Shown here in pieces: positions 34,761 through 42,516 of a stretch of 42,516 bases of DNA. The notes beneath the pieces are model-generated. The model saw nothing but the letters and a program-made list of their open reading frames with translations. It searched no databases and was not told the DNA's origin. Position 1 is the first letter of the stretch; the number at the start of each line of letters is the position of its first letter. The stretch is taken from contig DAIDHC010000028.1 in NCBI GenBank assembly GCA_027452065.1, positions 1-42,516 of the forward strand, given 5' to 3'. The DNA is from Bryobacterales bacterium. GTDB lineage: Bacteria; Acidobacteriota; Terriglobia; Bryobacterales; Bryobacteraceae. A program made the position numbers and the translations under genes.

Positions 34761-37352
34761 TCAAATCCATCGCTTCCGCACCAGCCAGCTCTTCACCGTC
34801 TGCGTCAGCCCCACGTATGCCACCAGCGTCAGCGCCAGGATCGGCCAGTACATCGGCGGCAGATGCGCGAATCCCAGCGGCGAGGCTACCGGCGAATATG
34901 GCAGCCATATCCCGAACGCCATCACCGATACCGTCGTCAGCATCACCGGTACGCTCGCCCGGCTCTGCACGAACGGAATCTTATGCGTCCGGATCACGTG
35001 AATGATCAGAGTCTGCGTCATCAGCGATTCGACAAACCACCCCGTCTGAAACACCGCCGCCCGAGACTTGTCCCAGCACCCAAACACCCACAGCATCACG
35101 AAAAATGTCGTGTAATCGAACACCGAGCTGATCGGCCCAATGAACAGAATGAATCGCCGGATCTCAGCCAGGTTCCACGGCCTCGGCCGCGCCACCTGCT
35201 CCTCGTCCACCCCATCGGCCGGAATCGGCACCTGCGAAAAGTCGTACAGCAGGTTATTCGTCAACACCTGGATCGGCGCCATCGGCAGGTACGGCACGAA
35301 CGCGCTCGCCCCCAGCACGCTGAACATGTTCCCGAAGTTCGAGCTCGCCCCCATCCGAATGTACTTCAGCACGTTCGCAAATACTTTCCGCCCCTCCGTC
35401 ACGCCTCCCTGCAGCACCGTCAGATCCTTCTCCAGCAGAATCAAGTCCGCCGATTCCTTCGCGATGTCCGTCGCCGTGTCCACCGAAATGCCCACATCCG
35501 CCGCCCGCAGCGCCGGCGCGTCGTTGATGCCGTCCCCCATGAACCCCACCACGTGCCCCTTACCCCTCAGCGCCCCGATCACCCGCTCCTTGTGAGCCGG
35601 AGACAGCCGCGCAAACAGCGTCGTCTTCTCCGCCGCCTCCGCCAACTCCCCCTCCGTCATTTTTTCCACGTCGCTGCCCACCATCATCGGATCGGCCGCC
35701 AGCCCCACGTCCCCGCAAACCTTCCGGCTGATGAGGGCGTTGTCTCCCGTCAGGATCTTCACCGCCACCCCGTTCCGGTGAAGCGCCTCCAGCGCCCGCC
35801 CCGCCGATTCCTTCGGCGGGTCCAGAAACGCCACATATCCTCGCAGCACCAGCGCGCCCTCGTCTTCCTTCGAGCACACTCTCTTCCCCGGCAGCCGCTT
35901 CGTCGCCACCGCCAGCACGCGGAAGCCGTCGTTGCTCAGGCTCGCATACTCTTCCTTCAGCCCCGCCATCAACTCCTCCTCCATCGGCGACAGCTTCCCG
36001 TCCAGCTCGAAATGCGATGAGTGGTGGAAAACCTCCTCCGGAGCTCCCTTCGTCAGCAGTATCGCCTCGCCCTCCGGATCCTCCACCAGCACCGACATCA
36101 TGCGCCGGTTGAAGTCGAACGGAATCTCGTCCAGCTTCTTGTACCTGCTCAGTATCTCCCTCGCTTTGAAATCCGGGCTGTCCAGTATCGCCCGGTCCAG
36201 CAGGTTCTTCAGCCCCGTCTGAAAATAGCTGATCAGGTACCCATCCAGCAGCACCACCTCGCTCTCGGCACCCGACACATCGCAGTGCCTCATCAACACA
36301 ACGCGGTCCTCCGTCAGCGTCCCCGTCTTGTCCGTGCACAGCACGTCCATCCCGCCGAAGTTCTGAATCGCGTTCAGCCGCTTCACAATCACCTTCTTCC
36401 GGCTCATCGCCATCGCCCCTTTCGCCAGGCACACCGACACCACCATCGGCAGCATCTCCGGCGTCAAACCCACCGCCACCGCCAGCGCGAAAAAAAACGC
36501 TCCCTCCCAATCGTGTTTCGTCACCCCGTTGATCACGAACACCAGCGGCGCCATGATCGCCATCAGCCGGATCATCAGCCACGTGAACCCGTTCAGCCCC
36601 GCGTCGAAGCTCGTCGGCGCCCGCTCCCCGGCAATCGATCCTGCCATCCGCCCGAAATACGTATCCGGCCCCGTCACCACCACCACCGCCGTCGCCGTGC
36701 CGCTCTGCACGCTCGTCCCCAGGAAGCAAATGTTCTTCACCTCGGCCGGCGAATCTGCCGCCACCGTTTCCGCCTCGTGAAGCTTCTCCACCGGCAGCGA
36801 TTCCCCCGTCAGGCTCCCCTGGCTCACAAACAGGTCTTTGGACGCCAGCACCCGGACGTCGCCTGGAATCATGTCGCCCGCCGAGAGATGCACGATGTCC
36901 CCCGGCACCAGTTCTCGCAGCGGGATCTCCTTCGGCTCTCCGTCCCGCATCGCCGTCGCCGTCACGTGAATCATCGCCCTCAGCTTCGCCGCCGCCGCGT
37001 CCGCCCTCGCTTCCTGCAGAAAACGGAAGCCCGCGCTCAGCAGCACCATCATCGCCATCACCGTCCCGGCCCGCGCATCTCCGGTGGCAAACGATACCGA
37101 CGACAGAATCGCCAGCAGGATCACCAGCGGATTGCGCACGATTCTCAAAAGCCGCACGAACCATCCCTGCGGCTTCTCCCGCGCCACCTCGTTCGGCCCC
37201 GTTGTCCGCGCCCGCTCCTCCGCCTCCGCCTGCCTCAGCCCTCCGGCCGATGTCCGCAGGTCGCGCAGCAACTCCTCGCCGGCTTTCCGCGCCGCTTCCC
37301 GCACCGCCGGCGATATCTGAATCCCCGCCCGCCCCGCCGCTCCGCCGCTCAT
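34761..37352 (-). CDS. mgtA: magnesium-translocating P-type ATPase (MgtA/MgtB type)
   Basis: The 863-residue P3B ATPase has an N-terminal cytosolic region, the actuator TGES at 182-185, the P3B-type membrane motif VGLTPEMLPMVVS at 294-306, the phosphorylation site DKTGTLTED at 341-349, KGAPEEV in the nucleotide domain, GFMGDGINDAPAL in the hinge, and C-terminal helices with NNLLYDFSQVPIP typical of MgtA/B. It imports Mg2+ using ATP. The length is slightly short of MgtA (about 900). The ATG at 37352 lies 114 nt from the divergent amidohydrolase; that gap is too short for the known long Mg-sensing leaders, so regulation must differ from enterics. Confidence 0.93.
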   Translation of the reverse strand: MSGGAAGRAGIQISPAVREAARKAGEELLRDLRTSAGGLRQAEAEERARTTGPNEVAREKPQGWFVRLLRIVRNPLVILLAILSSVSFATGDARAGTVMAMMVLLSAGFRFLQEARADAAAAKLRAMIHVTATAMRDGEPKEIPLRELVPGDIVHLSAGDMIPGDVRVLASKDLFVSQGSLTGESLPVEKLHEAETVAADSPAEVKNICFLGTSVQSGTATAVVVVTGPDTYFGRMAGSIAGERAPTSFDAGLNGFTWLMIRLMAIMAPLVFVINGVTKHDWEGAFFFALAVAVGLTPEMLPMVVSVCLAKGAMAMSRKKVIVKRLNAIQNFGGMDVLCTDKTGTLTEDRVVLMRHCDVSGAESEVVLLDGYLISYFQTGLKNLLDRAILDSPDFKAREILSRYKKLDEIPFDFNRRMMSVLVEDPEGEAILLTKGAPEEVFHHSSHFELDGKLSPMEEELMAGLKEEYASLSNDGFRVLAVATKRLPGKRVCSKEDEGALVLRGYVAFLDPPKESAGRALEALHRNGVAVKILTGDNALISRKVCGDVGLAADPMMVGSDVEKMTEGELAEAAEKTTLFARLSPAHKERVIGALRGKGHVVGFMGDGINDAPALRAADVGISVDTATDIAKESADLILLEKDLTVLQGGVTEGRKVFANVLKYIRMGASSNFGNMFSVLGASAFVPYLPMAPIQVLTNNLLYDFSQVPIPADGVDEEQVARPRPWNLAEIRRFILFIGPISSVFDYTTFFVMLWVFGCWDKSRAAVFQTGWFVESLMTQTLIIHVIRTHKIPFVQSRASVPVMLTTVSVMAFGIWLPYSPVASPLGFAHLPPMYWPILALTLVAYVGLTQTVKSWLVRKRWI

Positions 37353-37447
37353 GTCTCGACGCCCACCCCTGAAACATGATCCTACGAAAGCCCCGGCCCG
37401 GCTCCAACCTCAGCCCTTCTCCTAATCCTCCTCTCCGCGCCCCGATG

Positions 37448-37453
37448 TACAAT
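37448..37453 (+). promoter_or_regulatory. candidate -10 of the amidohydrolase gene
   Basis: TACAAT matches five of six consensus positions and ends 13 nt before the ATG at 37467, in a GC-rich divergent gap. The implied leader is very short. The -35 is not recognisable. Confidence 0.35.
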
Positions 37454-37466
37454 CGAGGGCGCCCCG

Positions 37467-38975
37467 ATGGCAAAACCGATTTTCTGGCTCACCCCTGCAG
37501 TCCCGCCAAGCAGACTCCATGCGACTCCATCTCCGCGCACTCAACCGCGCCTTCCCGAGACTGCCGGCGCGCCCGCTTGCCCGCACCCCCGCCATCCCCC
37601 GCGCGGTATTTCTCTCTTGACCGCCGCCTTCGCCGCATCCCTGAGTCTCACCCCGCTTCCGGCGCAGGTTCAACCTCCGCCCGCGCCCTGGCGCGGAGCC
37701 GGCCCGCCGCCCTGCGCCGGCTCCGACGGCGGTGTCTTTCCCTGCCCTCCGCCGCCGCGCCTCATCGCCATCCGCGCTGGCCGCCTCTTCGACAGCACCT
37801 CCGGCAGCATGTTGCCCCAACAGGTGGTCATCCTCTCCGGCGAGCGAATCACCGCCGTCGGATCGCAAGCCCGCGTCGCCATTCCGCCCGGAGCGCAGGT
37901 GATCGACCTCGGCCGCGCCACCGTCCTGCCTGGCCTCATCGACGCCCACACCCACATGTTCAACACCCGCAAACCCAACGGAACCCCGGAAGCCTCCCTC
38001 CTGATCGCCGTACAGAACGCCCAGGCCGACCTCCGCGCCGGATTCACCGCCGCGCGCGACATGAGCACCCACGGCAATGGCTACGCCGACATAGCCATCC
38101 GCGACGCCATCAACCAGGGCCGCATCGACGGCCCCCGTTTTCAAGTCTCCACCCGTGGCATCGTCTGGGACGCCGCGCCTTCCAATCCGGCCGCGCCCGG
38201 CAACCCGTTAGCCAGCGCCGTGGTCCGCTCTGTTGCCGAAGCCCGCGCCGCCGTCCGCGACCAGGTCGATCATGGCGCCGACTGGATCAAGCTCTATCCC
38301 TCCCGCTCCTACGCCTTCACCGCCACCGGCCACGTTCAATACCCGCCCGCTTATCCCATGCCCGTCCTGCAGGCGCTGATCGACGAGACTCACCGCCTCG
38401 GCAAAAAAGCGGCCTGTCACGTTTACGGCGGCGACGGCGAAAGAAACGCCATCATCGCCGGCTGCGACACCATCGAGCACGCCTTCGACCTCGATCCGCC
38501 CCAGGCCGCCCTGATGGTCCGCAAGGGGCTCTATTACGACCCCACCTTCGTTCGCTACCTCGAACCCTCCATCGATAACGTCGACGCCCGGAACACCGGC
38601 GGCCGGTTTCGCATCATTCCGATATTCGAAAAAGCCGTAGCCATGGCCGCAGCCACCCCGGGTTTGAAAATCATGATGGGCAGCGGCGTCGATGGCTCCG
38701 CCTACGCCCACGGAACCCAGGCCCTCGACTTCGAAGCCCTCGTCAAGCGCGCCGGCATGACTCCGTCGCGCGCTCTCCAGGCCGCGACGACAGTGAACGC
38801 CCAAGCCCTGGGATGGCAGGACCGTATCGGCTCCCTCACCCCCGGCAAGTACGCCGACCTCATCGCCGTCTCCGCCGACCCTCTGGCCGACATCACCGAG
38901 CTTCAGCGCGTCCGCTTCGTGATGAAGGGCGGCAAAGTCATCCGGAACGACTTCGCCCCATCCCCTCCCCGCTAA
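37467..38975 (+). CDS. exported amidohydrolase (imidazolonepropionase/prolidase-like)
   Basis: The 502-residue protein has an exported N-terminus with a long n-region and a hydrophobic core (ISLLTAAFAASLSLTPLPAQ, 48-67), a Pro/Cys linker, and a metal-dependent amidohydrolase barrel. LPGLIDAHTH at 154-163 gives H161/H163, DWIKLY has K275 (carbamylated lysine candidate), CHVYGG has H318, TIEHAF has H338, and GSGVDG has D409. The end, LTPGKYADLIAVSADPLADI, is the usual composite-domain closure. Relatives hydrolyse peptides or cyclic amides; the substrate is unknown. The start is uncertain because the n-region is unusually long. Its 3' half is overlapped antisense by the open frame of the thiaminase-like gene. 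Confidence 0.85.
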   Translation: MAKPIFWLTPAVPPSRLHATPSPRTQPRLPETAGAPACPHPRHPPRGISLLTAAFAASLSLTPLPAQVQPPPAPWRGAGPPPCAGSDGGVFPCPPPPRLIAIRAGRLFDSTSGSMLPQQVVILSGERITAVGSQARVAIPPGAQVIDLGRATVLPGLIDAHTHMFNTRKPNGTPEASLLIAVQNAQADLRAGFTAARDMSTHGNGYADIAIRDAINQGRIDGPRFQVSTRGIVWDAAPSNPAAPGNPLASAVVRSVAEARAAVRDQVDHGADWIKLYPSRSYAFTATGHVQYPPAYPMPVLQALIDETHRLGKKAACHVYGGDGERNAIIAGCDTIEHAFDLDPPQAALMVRKGLYYDPTFVRYLEPSIDNVDARNTGGRFRIIPIFEKAVAMAAATPGLKIMMGSGVDGSAYAHGTQALDFEALVKRAGMTPSRALQAATTVNAQALGWQDRIGSLTPGKYADLIAVSADPLADITELQRVRFVMKGGKVIRNDFAPSPPR

Positions 38976-40640
38976 TTCAGCCCCTCCCCGTCTCGACTCG
39001 CCCCGGCGTCCCCCGCCCGGCCCTCCATCCGGTTTCTTCGGCGCCTTGCACTTCCAGTCCGGGCTCTGCTCCCGCAGAATCGGGCAGATGCCGGAGAGCA
39101 AATCATACTGCAGCTTCGGCGTAAACGAATTCAGGTAGGGCTGGATTTCGCCCTTCAGGAAACTGCCCAGTATCCGGGCATAGACAGCATCGCCCTTTAC
39201 GTCGTCATCGTCGTAGAAAGGTTCCGTGGCGACGATCAGATGCCGCGCCGGATCCCCGGCCGGAAGATCTTTCGACAACGCGATGTACTTCTTCGTCGCC
39301 GCGCTCGTCAGGAACGCCCCCAACCCGGCCGCGTCGCTTGCGCACGGCTCCTTGCCGCAGGCAGTCCTGCTGGTGATAAAGGCGTCGGAATAAGCCAGTT
39401 TCGGCGCACCGGCCTCATCGCCCCACGGCACCGGAACCAGTGTGAGCGCCGCCGGCCTCTCCTGATAAAGCGCCGCAAAGAATGTTCTCTCCGAAAAACC
39501 AACGGCATTCGCGGCAGGTTCGGTGGCCAGGTCCCGCTCCACCGCGCCGTCCTTCGCGCTGTGGAACGTCCCGTCGATGCACGGGTTGGTGTTCGAGAGT
39601 GCACAGAAGCCTCCGAACTTGGCCATTCTGGCAACCACGTCCGCCTCGATCGGCGCCGCCGCGGCATCCGATGCCGTGGCTCCTCCATGGCTCTGCGCAA
39701 AGGCCTGAATGTAAGCCGCGGGGATCGTCCACGTGCCATTGAGATCACCCACCAGCGCGCGCCGCCCCGCCGGTGTTTTCGCCATGTAAGCCTGCAGATC
39801 GCCGAACGTCCTGATGCTCTGTACGTCACCGCCCGTCGTGATCAGGAATTCCGAACACAGCCAACTGGGAACGCCGTAAGTCTTCCCGTCAATCGTCACC
39901 GCCTCCAGCGCCACCGGCCACGGCTTATCCCCCGTAATGGCGGCTGGGTTGATCAAACCCCCGTCCTTCAGCCACTGCAAGAAAACCGTATCGATTTCGG
40001 CCACGTCGAATCCCTGTGCGCTGAACACGGCGTCCTTGAGATTGCCGAAGCTGTAAACGTCGATCGCCGGGTCGAGCACCAGGTTTAGCAGTACGTCCGG
40101 ATGCGCCGCCTGATAGCTCTCGATGAGCCACCGGACCAGGGGCGTAAACCCGGCGTTCGGATCGGTCGGGATCGAGGCATAGAGCAGCGCGTTGAGAACC
40201 CTCCTCTGGCGTCCATTCAAAAACACCACCCTGTCCGAGCTCTCCGGCGTGATTTTCATCGCCCGCATCCGCAGCCCGCCGCAGTCGATGAAATTGAGTG
40301 AGCGCTCCTTCAGCCGGAAGCTGGGCGGAATGTTGAGCCTCTGCCCCGGCTCCGCCCGGAACCGGAGATCCATGTCCGCTCCCGTCGCTTTCGTGTACCC
40401 GTCGACGAAGCAGGTGATGGGCCGGTGCGAGAGATTGTAGACCACCAGTTCGCCCGCCAAAGCCGGCGCCGTGCCCATCAGCGCCACGCTCATCACGATG
40501 GCCAGCCGCCGCGGAATTCCCCCACCGGGTCTCCTCGCCCGCCGTGAGCCATCGGCCGGGCAGTGTCTCACCGAAAGTCCTCCTGATACCGCCGGCGTAG
40601 CGCCGGCCGGGCCTTCCGGAATGCCGCCCATCCTGTGCAT
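38208..40640 (-). CDS. secreted thiaminase I-like (thiamine pyridinylase) protein; frame runs on beyond the conserved region
   Basis: The conserved part is residues 1-537 (to about 39030). A 40-residue n-region precedes a signal helix (RRLAIVMSVALMGTAPALAG); AAGGAAGG before the ATG at 40640 fixes the start. Residues 64-145 are an unassigned N-terminal domain. From 148 on the sequence follows thiaminase I: LNALLYASIPTD, FDVAEIDTVFLQWLKDGG, YGVPSWLCSEFL with C262 at the catalytic-Cys position, GFSE with E384 at the catalytic-Glu position, and KLAYSDAF. Thiaminase I has a periplasmic-binding-protein fold and cleaves thiamine by base exchange. The comparison is from memory of the Paenibacillus enzyme. 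After residue 537 the frame has no stop until 38208 and is only antisense to the amidohydrolase, so the true end is probably near 38975-38980, perhaps after an indel. An ordinary binding protein remains possible. Confidence 0.7.
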   Translation of the reverse strand: MHRMGGIPEGPAGATPAVSGGLSVRHCPADGSRRARRPGGGIPRRLAIVMSVALMGTAPALAGELVVYNLSHRPITCFVDGYTKATGADMDLRFRAEPGQRLNIPPSFRLKERSLNFIDCGGLRMRAMKITPESSDRVVFLNGRQRRVLNALLYASIPTDPNAGFTPLVRWLIESYQAAHPDVLLNLVLDPAIDVYSFGNLKDAVFSAQGFDVAEIDTVFLQWLKDGGLINPAAITGDKPWPVALEAVTIDGKTYGVPSWLCSEFLITTGGDVQSIRTFGDLQAYMAKTPAGRRALVGDLNGTWTIPAAYIQAFAQSHGGATASDAAAAPIEADVVARMAKFGGFCALSNTNPCIDGTFHSAKDGAVERDLATEPAANAVGFSERTFFAALYQERPAALTLVPVPWGDEAGAPKLAYSDAFITSRTACGKEPCASDAAGLGAFLTSAATKKYIALSKDLPAGDPARHLIVATEPFYDDDDVKGDAVYARILGSFLKGEIQPYLNSFTPKLQYDLLSGICPILREQSPDWKCKAPKKPDGGPGGGRRGESRRGGAELAGRGWGEVVPDDFAALHHEADALKLGDVGQRVGGDGDEVGVLAGGEGADTVLPSQGLGVHCRRGLESARRSHAGALDEGFEVEGLGSVGVGGAIDAAAHHDFQTRGGCGHGYGFFEYRNDAKPAAGVPGVDVIDGGFEVANEGGVVIEPLADHQGGLGRIEVEGVLDGVAAGDDGVSFAVAAVNVTGRFFAEAVSLVDQRLQDGHGISGRVLNVAGGGEGVGAGGIELDPVGAMIDLVADGGAGFGNRADHGAG

Positions 40641-40794
40641 CGGACCTTCCTTCGTGTCGCCAGGCACGTTACGCTCCTCGCCATTCCGGTGTCCCGCCTT
40701 CGGCCTCCGCCAACTGCAGGGCTGCTCAATTCGTCCCCTGCCTCCGCCACGCCCAGCCGCCGGCATCGCCAACATCGCCCCGCTCCACCGGAAC

Positions 40795-42516
40795 CTAACC
40801 CGCTTGCAGCACGCGCACGCCGTACGCCGGTAAAGAAACACTCCCGGAATGCATCGATCCCGTCAGCAGGTCTTTCTGGTTCCCGGCAATCGGAATCGAC
40901 TGCGGCCTGCTCGTGTGATTCAAGACGAACGTAACACTGCCCCGATCGGTCTGCCGCCGTGTCACCTCCACTCCCATTGCCGCCTGCGTCTCACTCTTTA
41001 CACCCGCCATTGCCGCCAGCGTCAGCAGCACTCGCCCCAGGTCGGCCGGCTCCAGGTGCGCGCCTACATAAATGGCCTTGCCTTTCCCAAAGCTATGTGA
41101 CGTGATCGCGGCCTTCCCCGCGTGAGCTCCGGCCGTGTATCTGGCCAGCACTTCGGCTTGCCCCGCATCGAGGATGTCCGCCCACACACGGCACTCCGCC
41201 TCGCGGCCCGCCAGCGGCCCTTCGAACCGTACGCCCTGCTTTTCCGAATAGATCGGCTGGTAGTCCACCAGCGTCACTCCCATCACATCCCGCAGCAGCC
41301 CCGGAAGCGGCGCGTCGACAATCTGGCTGTGCTCGTCCTTCACTCCCAGACGGAACCCGGCGATGAACGTGCCTCCGCCCTGCACAAATCTTCGGATCTG
41401 CCGGGCCTGCTCCTCCGAGACGACATACATCACCGGCGCGAACAGGATTTTGTAAGCCGAAAGATCCCCGCTCGCGTCGACGATATCCACCCCGGCCTGC
41501 GACGCGGCGATCGATGCATACCAGGGAGCGATCTCCGCCATGTACTTCAGCCGCGCTTGCCCCGGTTGAATCGCCAGCGCCCAATCCGACACCGGGTCGA
41601 AGCACAGCGCCAGTTCCGCCGGATATCGCGCGTGCAGCACCTCCGCTCCCAGCGACTTCAGCTCGCCGATCGTGCGCCGCAATTCGTCGAAGCCCGGACT
41701 GTGGCTCCGGTCGTGATTCAGCAACCCGTGCCAATACTGCTCGGCCCCGAACCGCGCCGTGTCCCAGCGGAAATAATTGATGCCCATCGCTCCGTGGGCA
41801 ATCGCCTGGTACGTCCACAGGCGCAGTTGCCCTGGTTCGGGCTGCGGCGAGAAAAATGTCTGCCCCGCCTTGCCCGATTGCTCTTCCATCACCAGAAACG
41901 GCTGCCCGTCTTTGATGCTGCGGCTGAAGTCGTGGCTGAACGACACCATCGGCGCTATGGCTTCTGCACTCGGGCCTGTGCTCGCCTCCGGGCTGCTCAG
42001 ATGGACCGCAATGTAGCCCGGATAATTGTCCGAGGACATGAAGTCAAGACGGCGGAACAGGTCGCGCATATTCACCGTGTCCGTCATGCTGACGTTGTTC
42101 GTCGTAATGTAGTGCCCGGGGCACAGCTTTCGCAGCATGCTGAGCTGCTCTTCCATAAACGTGACGTTCGCGTGGCTCTGGTAGCGGTCGTAGTCCAACG
42201 CAAGTCCCGGATTCGGGGGAGCCCCCGAGGGAAGCGGCAGCGGGATCTGCGTAAAGCTCTTGTATGTCTGGCTCCAGAACACCGTTCCCCAGGCGCTATT
42301 CAACGCCGCCACCGTCCCGTACTTCTCCTTCAGCCACTCCTGAAAGCCCTCCCGGCACCATCGGCAATAACAGCGCGGACTCGACCCGAGCGTGAACTCG
42401 TTGTCAATCTGCCATCCCACCACGCCCGGCGTAGAGGCAAACCTCCGCGCCATCGCCGTCGCCACCGCCAGCGAGAGGCGGCGGTATGTCTTGTTCGTCG
42501 GGCACGTGAACCGCCG
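40795..42516 (-). CDS. GH42 beta-galactosidase, 5' end cut by window edge
   Basis: The visible 573 residues begin inside the catalytic barrel (FTCPTNKTYRRLSLAVA) and continue to the stop. VVGWQIDNEF contains the acid/base Glu (residue 40 of the fragment), the cluster RCYCRWC matches the zinc-binding cysteines of GH42, and FLVMEEQSGKAG carries the nucleophile Glu (residue 211). The beta-galactosidase trimerisation domain (YKILFAPVMYVVSEEQARQI and on) and a small C-terminal domain follow. The enzyme removes terminal beta-galactose from plant or bacterial oligosaccharides. Whether it has a signal peptide cannot be seen. The thiaminase-like gene starts 154 nt downstream on the same strand. Confidence 0.93.
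   Translation of the reverse strand, partial: RRFTCPTNKTYRRLSLAVATAMARRFASTPGVVGWQIDNEFTLGSSPRCYCRWCREGFQEWLKEKYGTVAALNSAWGTVFWSQTYKSFTQIPLPLPSGAPPNPGLALDYDRYQSHANVTFMEEQLSMLRKLCPGHYITTNNVSMTDTVNMRDLFRRLDFMSSDNYPGYIAVHLSSPEASTGPSAEAIAPMVSFSHDFSRSIKDGQPFLVMEEQSGKAGQTFFSPQPEPGQLRLWTYQAIAHGAMGINYFRWDTARFGAEQYWHGLLNHDRSHSPGFDELRRTIGELKSLGAEVLHARYPAELALCFDPVSDWALAIQPGQARLKYMAEIAPWYASIAASQAGVDIVDASGDLSAYKILFAPVMYVVSEEQARQIRRFVQGGGTFIAGFRLGVKDEHSQIVDAPLPGLLRDVMGVTLVDYQPIYSEKQGVRFEGPLAGREAECRVWADILDAGQAEVLARYTAGAHAGKAAITSHSFGKGKAIYVGAHLEPADLGRVLLTLAAMAGVKSETQAAMGVEVTRRQTDRGSVTFVLNHTSRPQSIPIAGNQKDLLTGSMHSGSVSLPAYGVRVLQAG

Noticed and set aside
37353..37466. Magnesium-sensing leader (M-box type) before the Mg ATPase
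   Set aside because: The gap to the divergent gene is only 114 bases and shows no long structured leader.
1..42516. tRNA or rRNA genes, CRISPR arrays, transposases, phage genes
   Set aside because: None was seen on either strand by eye; no transposase motif, array periodicity or cloverleaf was found.

Overview
The window is a GC-rich bacterial chromosome segment with about 29 protein genes and no RNA gene, insertion sequence or CRISPR array that I could recognise. The family mix points to an acidobacterium, most likely of the Solibacter/Bryobacter type: a long ADOP-style MacB/FtsX permease, two TonB-dependent receptors with an N-terminal carboxypeptidase-regulatory-like domain, a GloVer tandem-repeat protein, a cytochrome c/copper-monooxygenase-like secreted protein and a Tat-exported mannonate-dehydratase-like protein. 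This assignment is inferred from families, not from a marker gene.

Layout. 1-2119: dtd (partial, minus) divergent from purM-purN. 2209-7755: a HAD phosphatase (minus) divergent from a tightly coupled plus-strand run, xdhC-mocA-asmA-like-trpD, whose start and stop codons overlap or nearly touch. 7761-9990: a serine hydrolase and a DJ-1/PfpI protein (minus). 10020-10784: truA, tail to tail with gph. 10781-15250: a minus run of copper/cytochrome protein, esterase, purC, cvpA and gph, the last three overlapping. 15372-19629: an MscS channel (plus) and an ADOP permease (minus). 20122-22431: a secreted 14-repeat GloVer protein. 22965-26228: a large TonB-dependent receptor behind a promoter and a perfect 18-bp palindrome. 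26253-27558: a GntR (YtrA-like) repressor and a slipin, with a 20-bp palindromic operator in the promoter. 28071-28799: a secreted protein of unknown function. 29114-31741: the mannonate-dehydratase-like protein divergent from a metallophosphoesterase. 31771-37352: a minus series of mgtA-type P-type ATPase, second TonB receptor and cytochrome c. 37467-38975: an exported amidohydrolase. 38208-40640: a secreted thiaminase I-like protein whose frame reads on, antisense, through the amidohydrolase. 40795-42516: a GH42 beta-galactosidase (partial).

How the genes fit together. Housekeeping functions (purine synthesis purM/N/C, trpD, truA, dtd) are interspersed with an exported and outer-membrane repertoire suited to polymer or small-molecule scavenging (TonB receptors, GH42, esterase, serine hydrolase, amidohydrolase). 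The xdhC-mocA pair implies a molybdenum-hydroxylase maturation route whose enzyme lies outside the window. Most of the window shows strong C-over-G bias on the plus strand, so plus genes favour NNC codons and minus genes NNG codons; the GloVer gene is the clearest exception.

The most notable item is the thiaminase I homologue, which keeps the Cys and Glu positions expected of the active site. Next are the two palindromic operators at 22938-22955 and 27570-27589.
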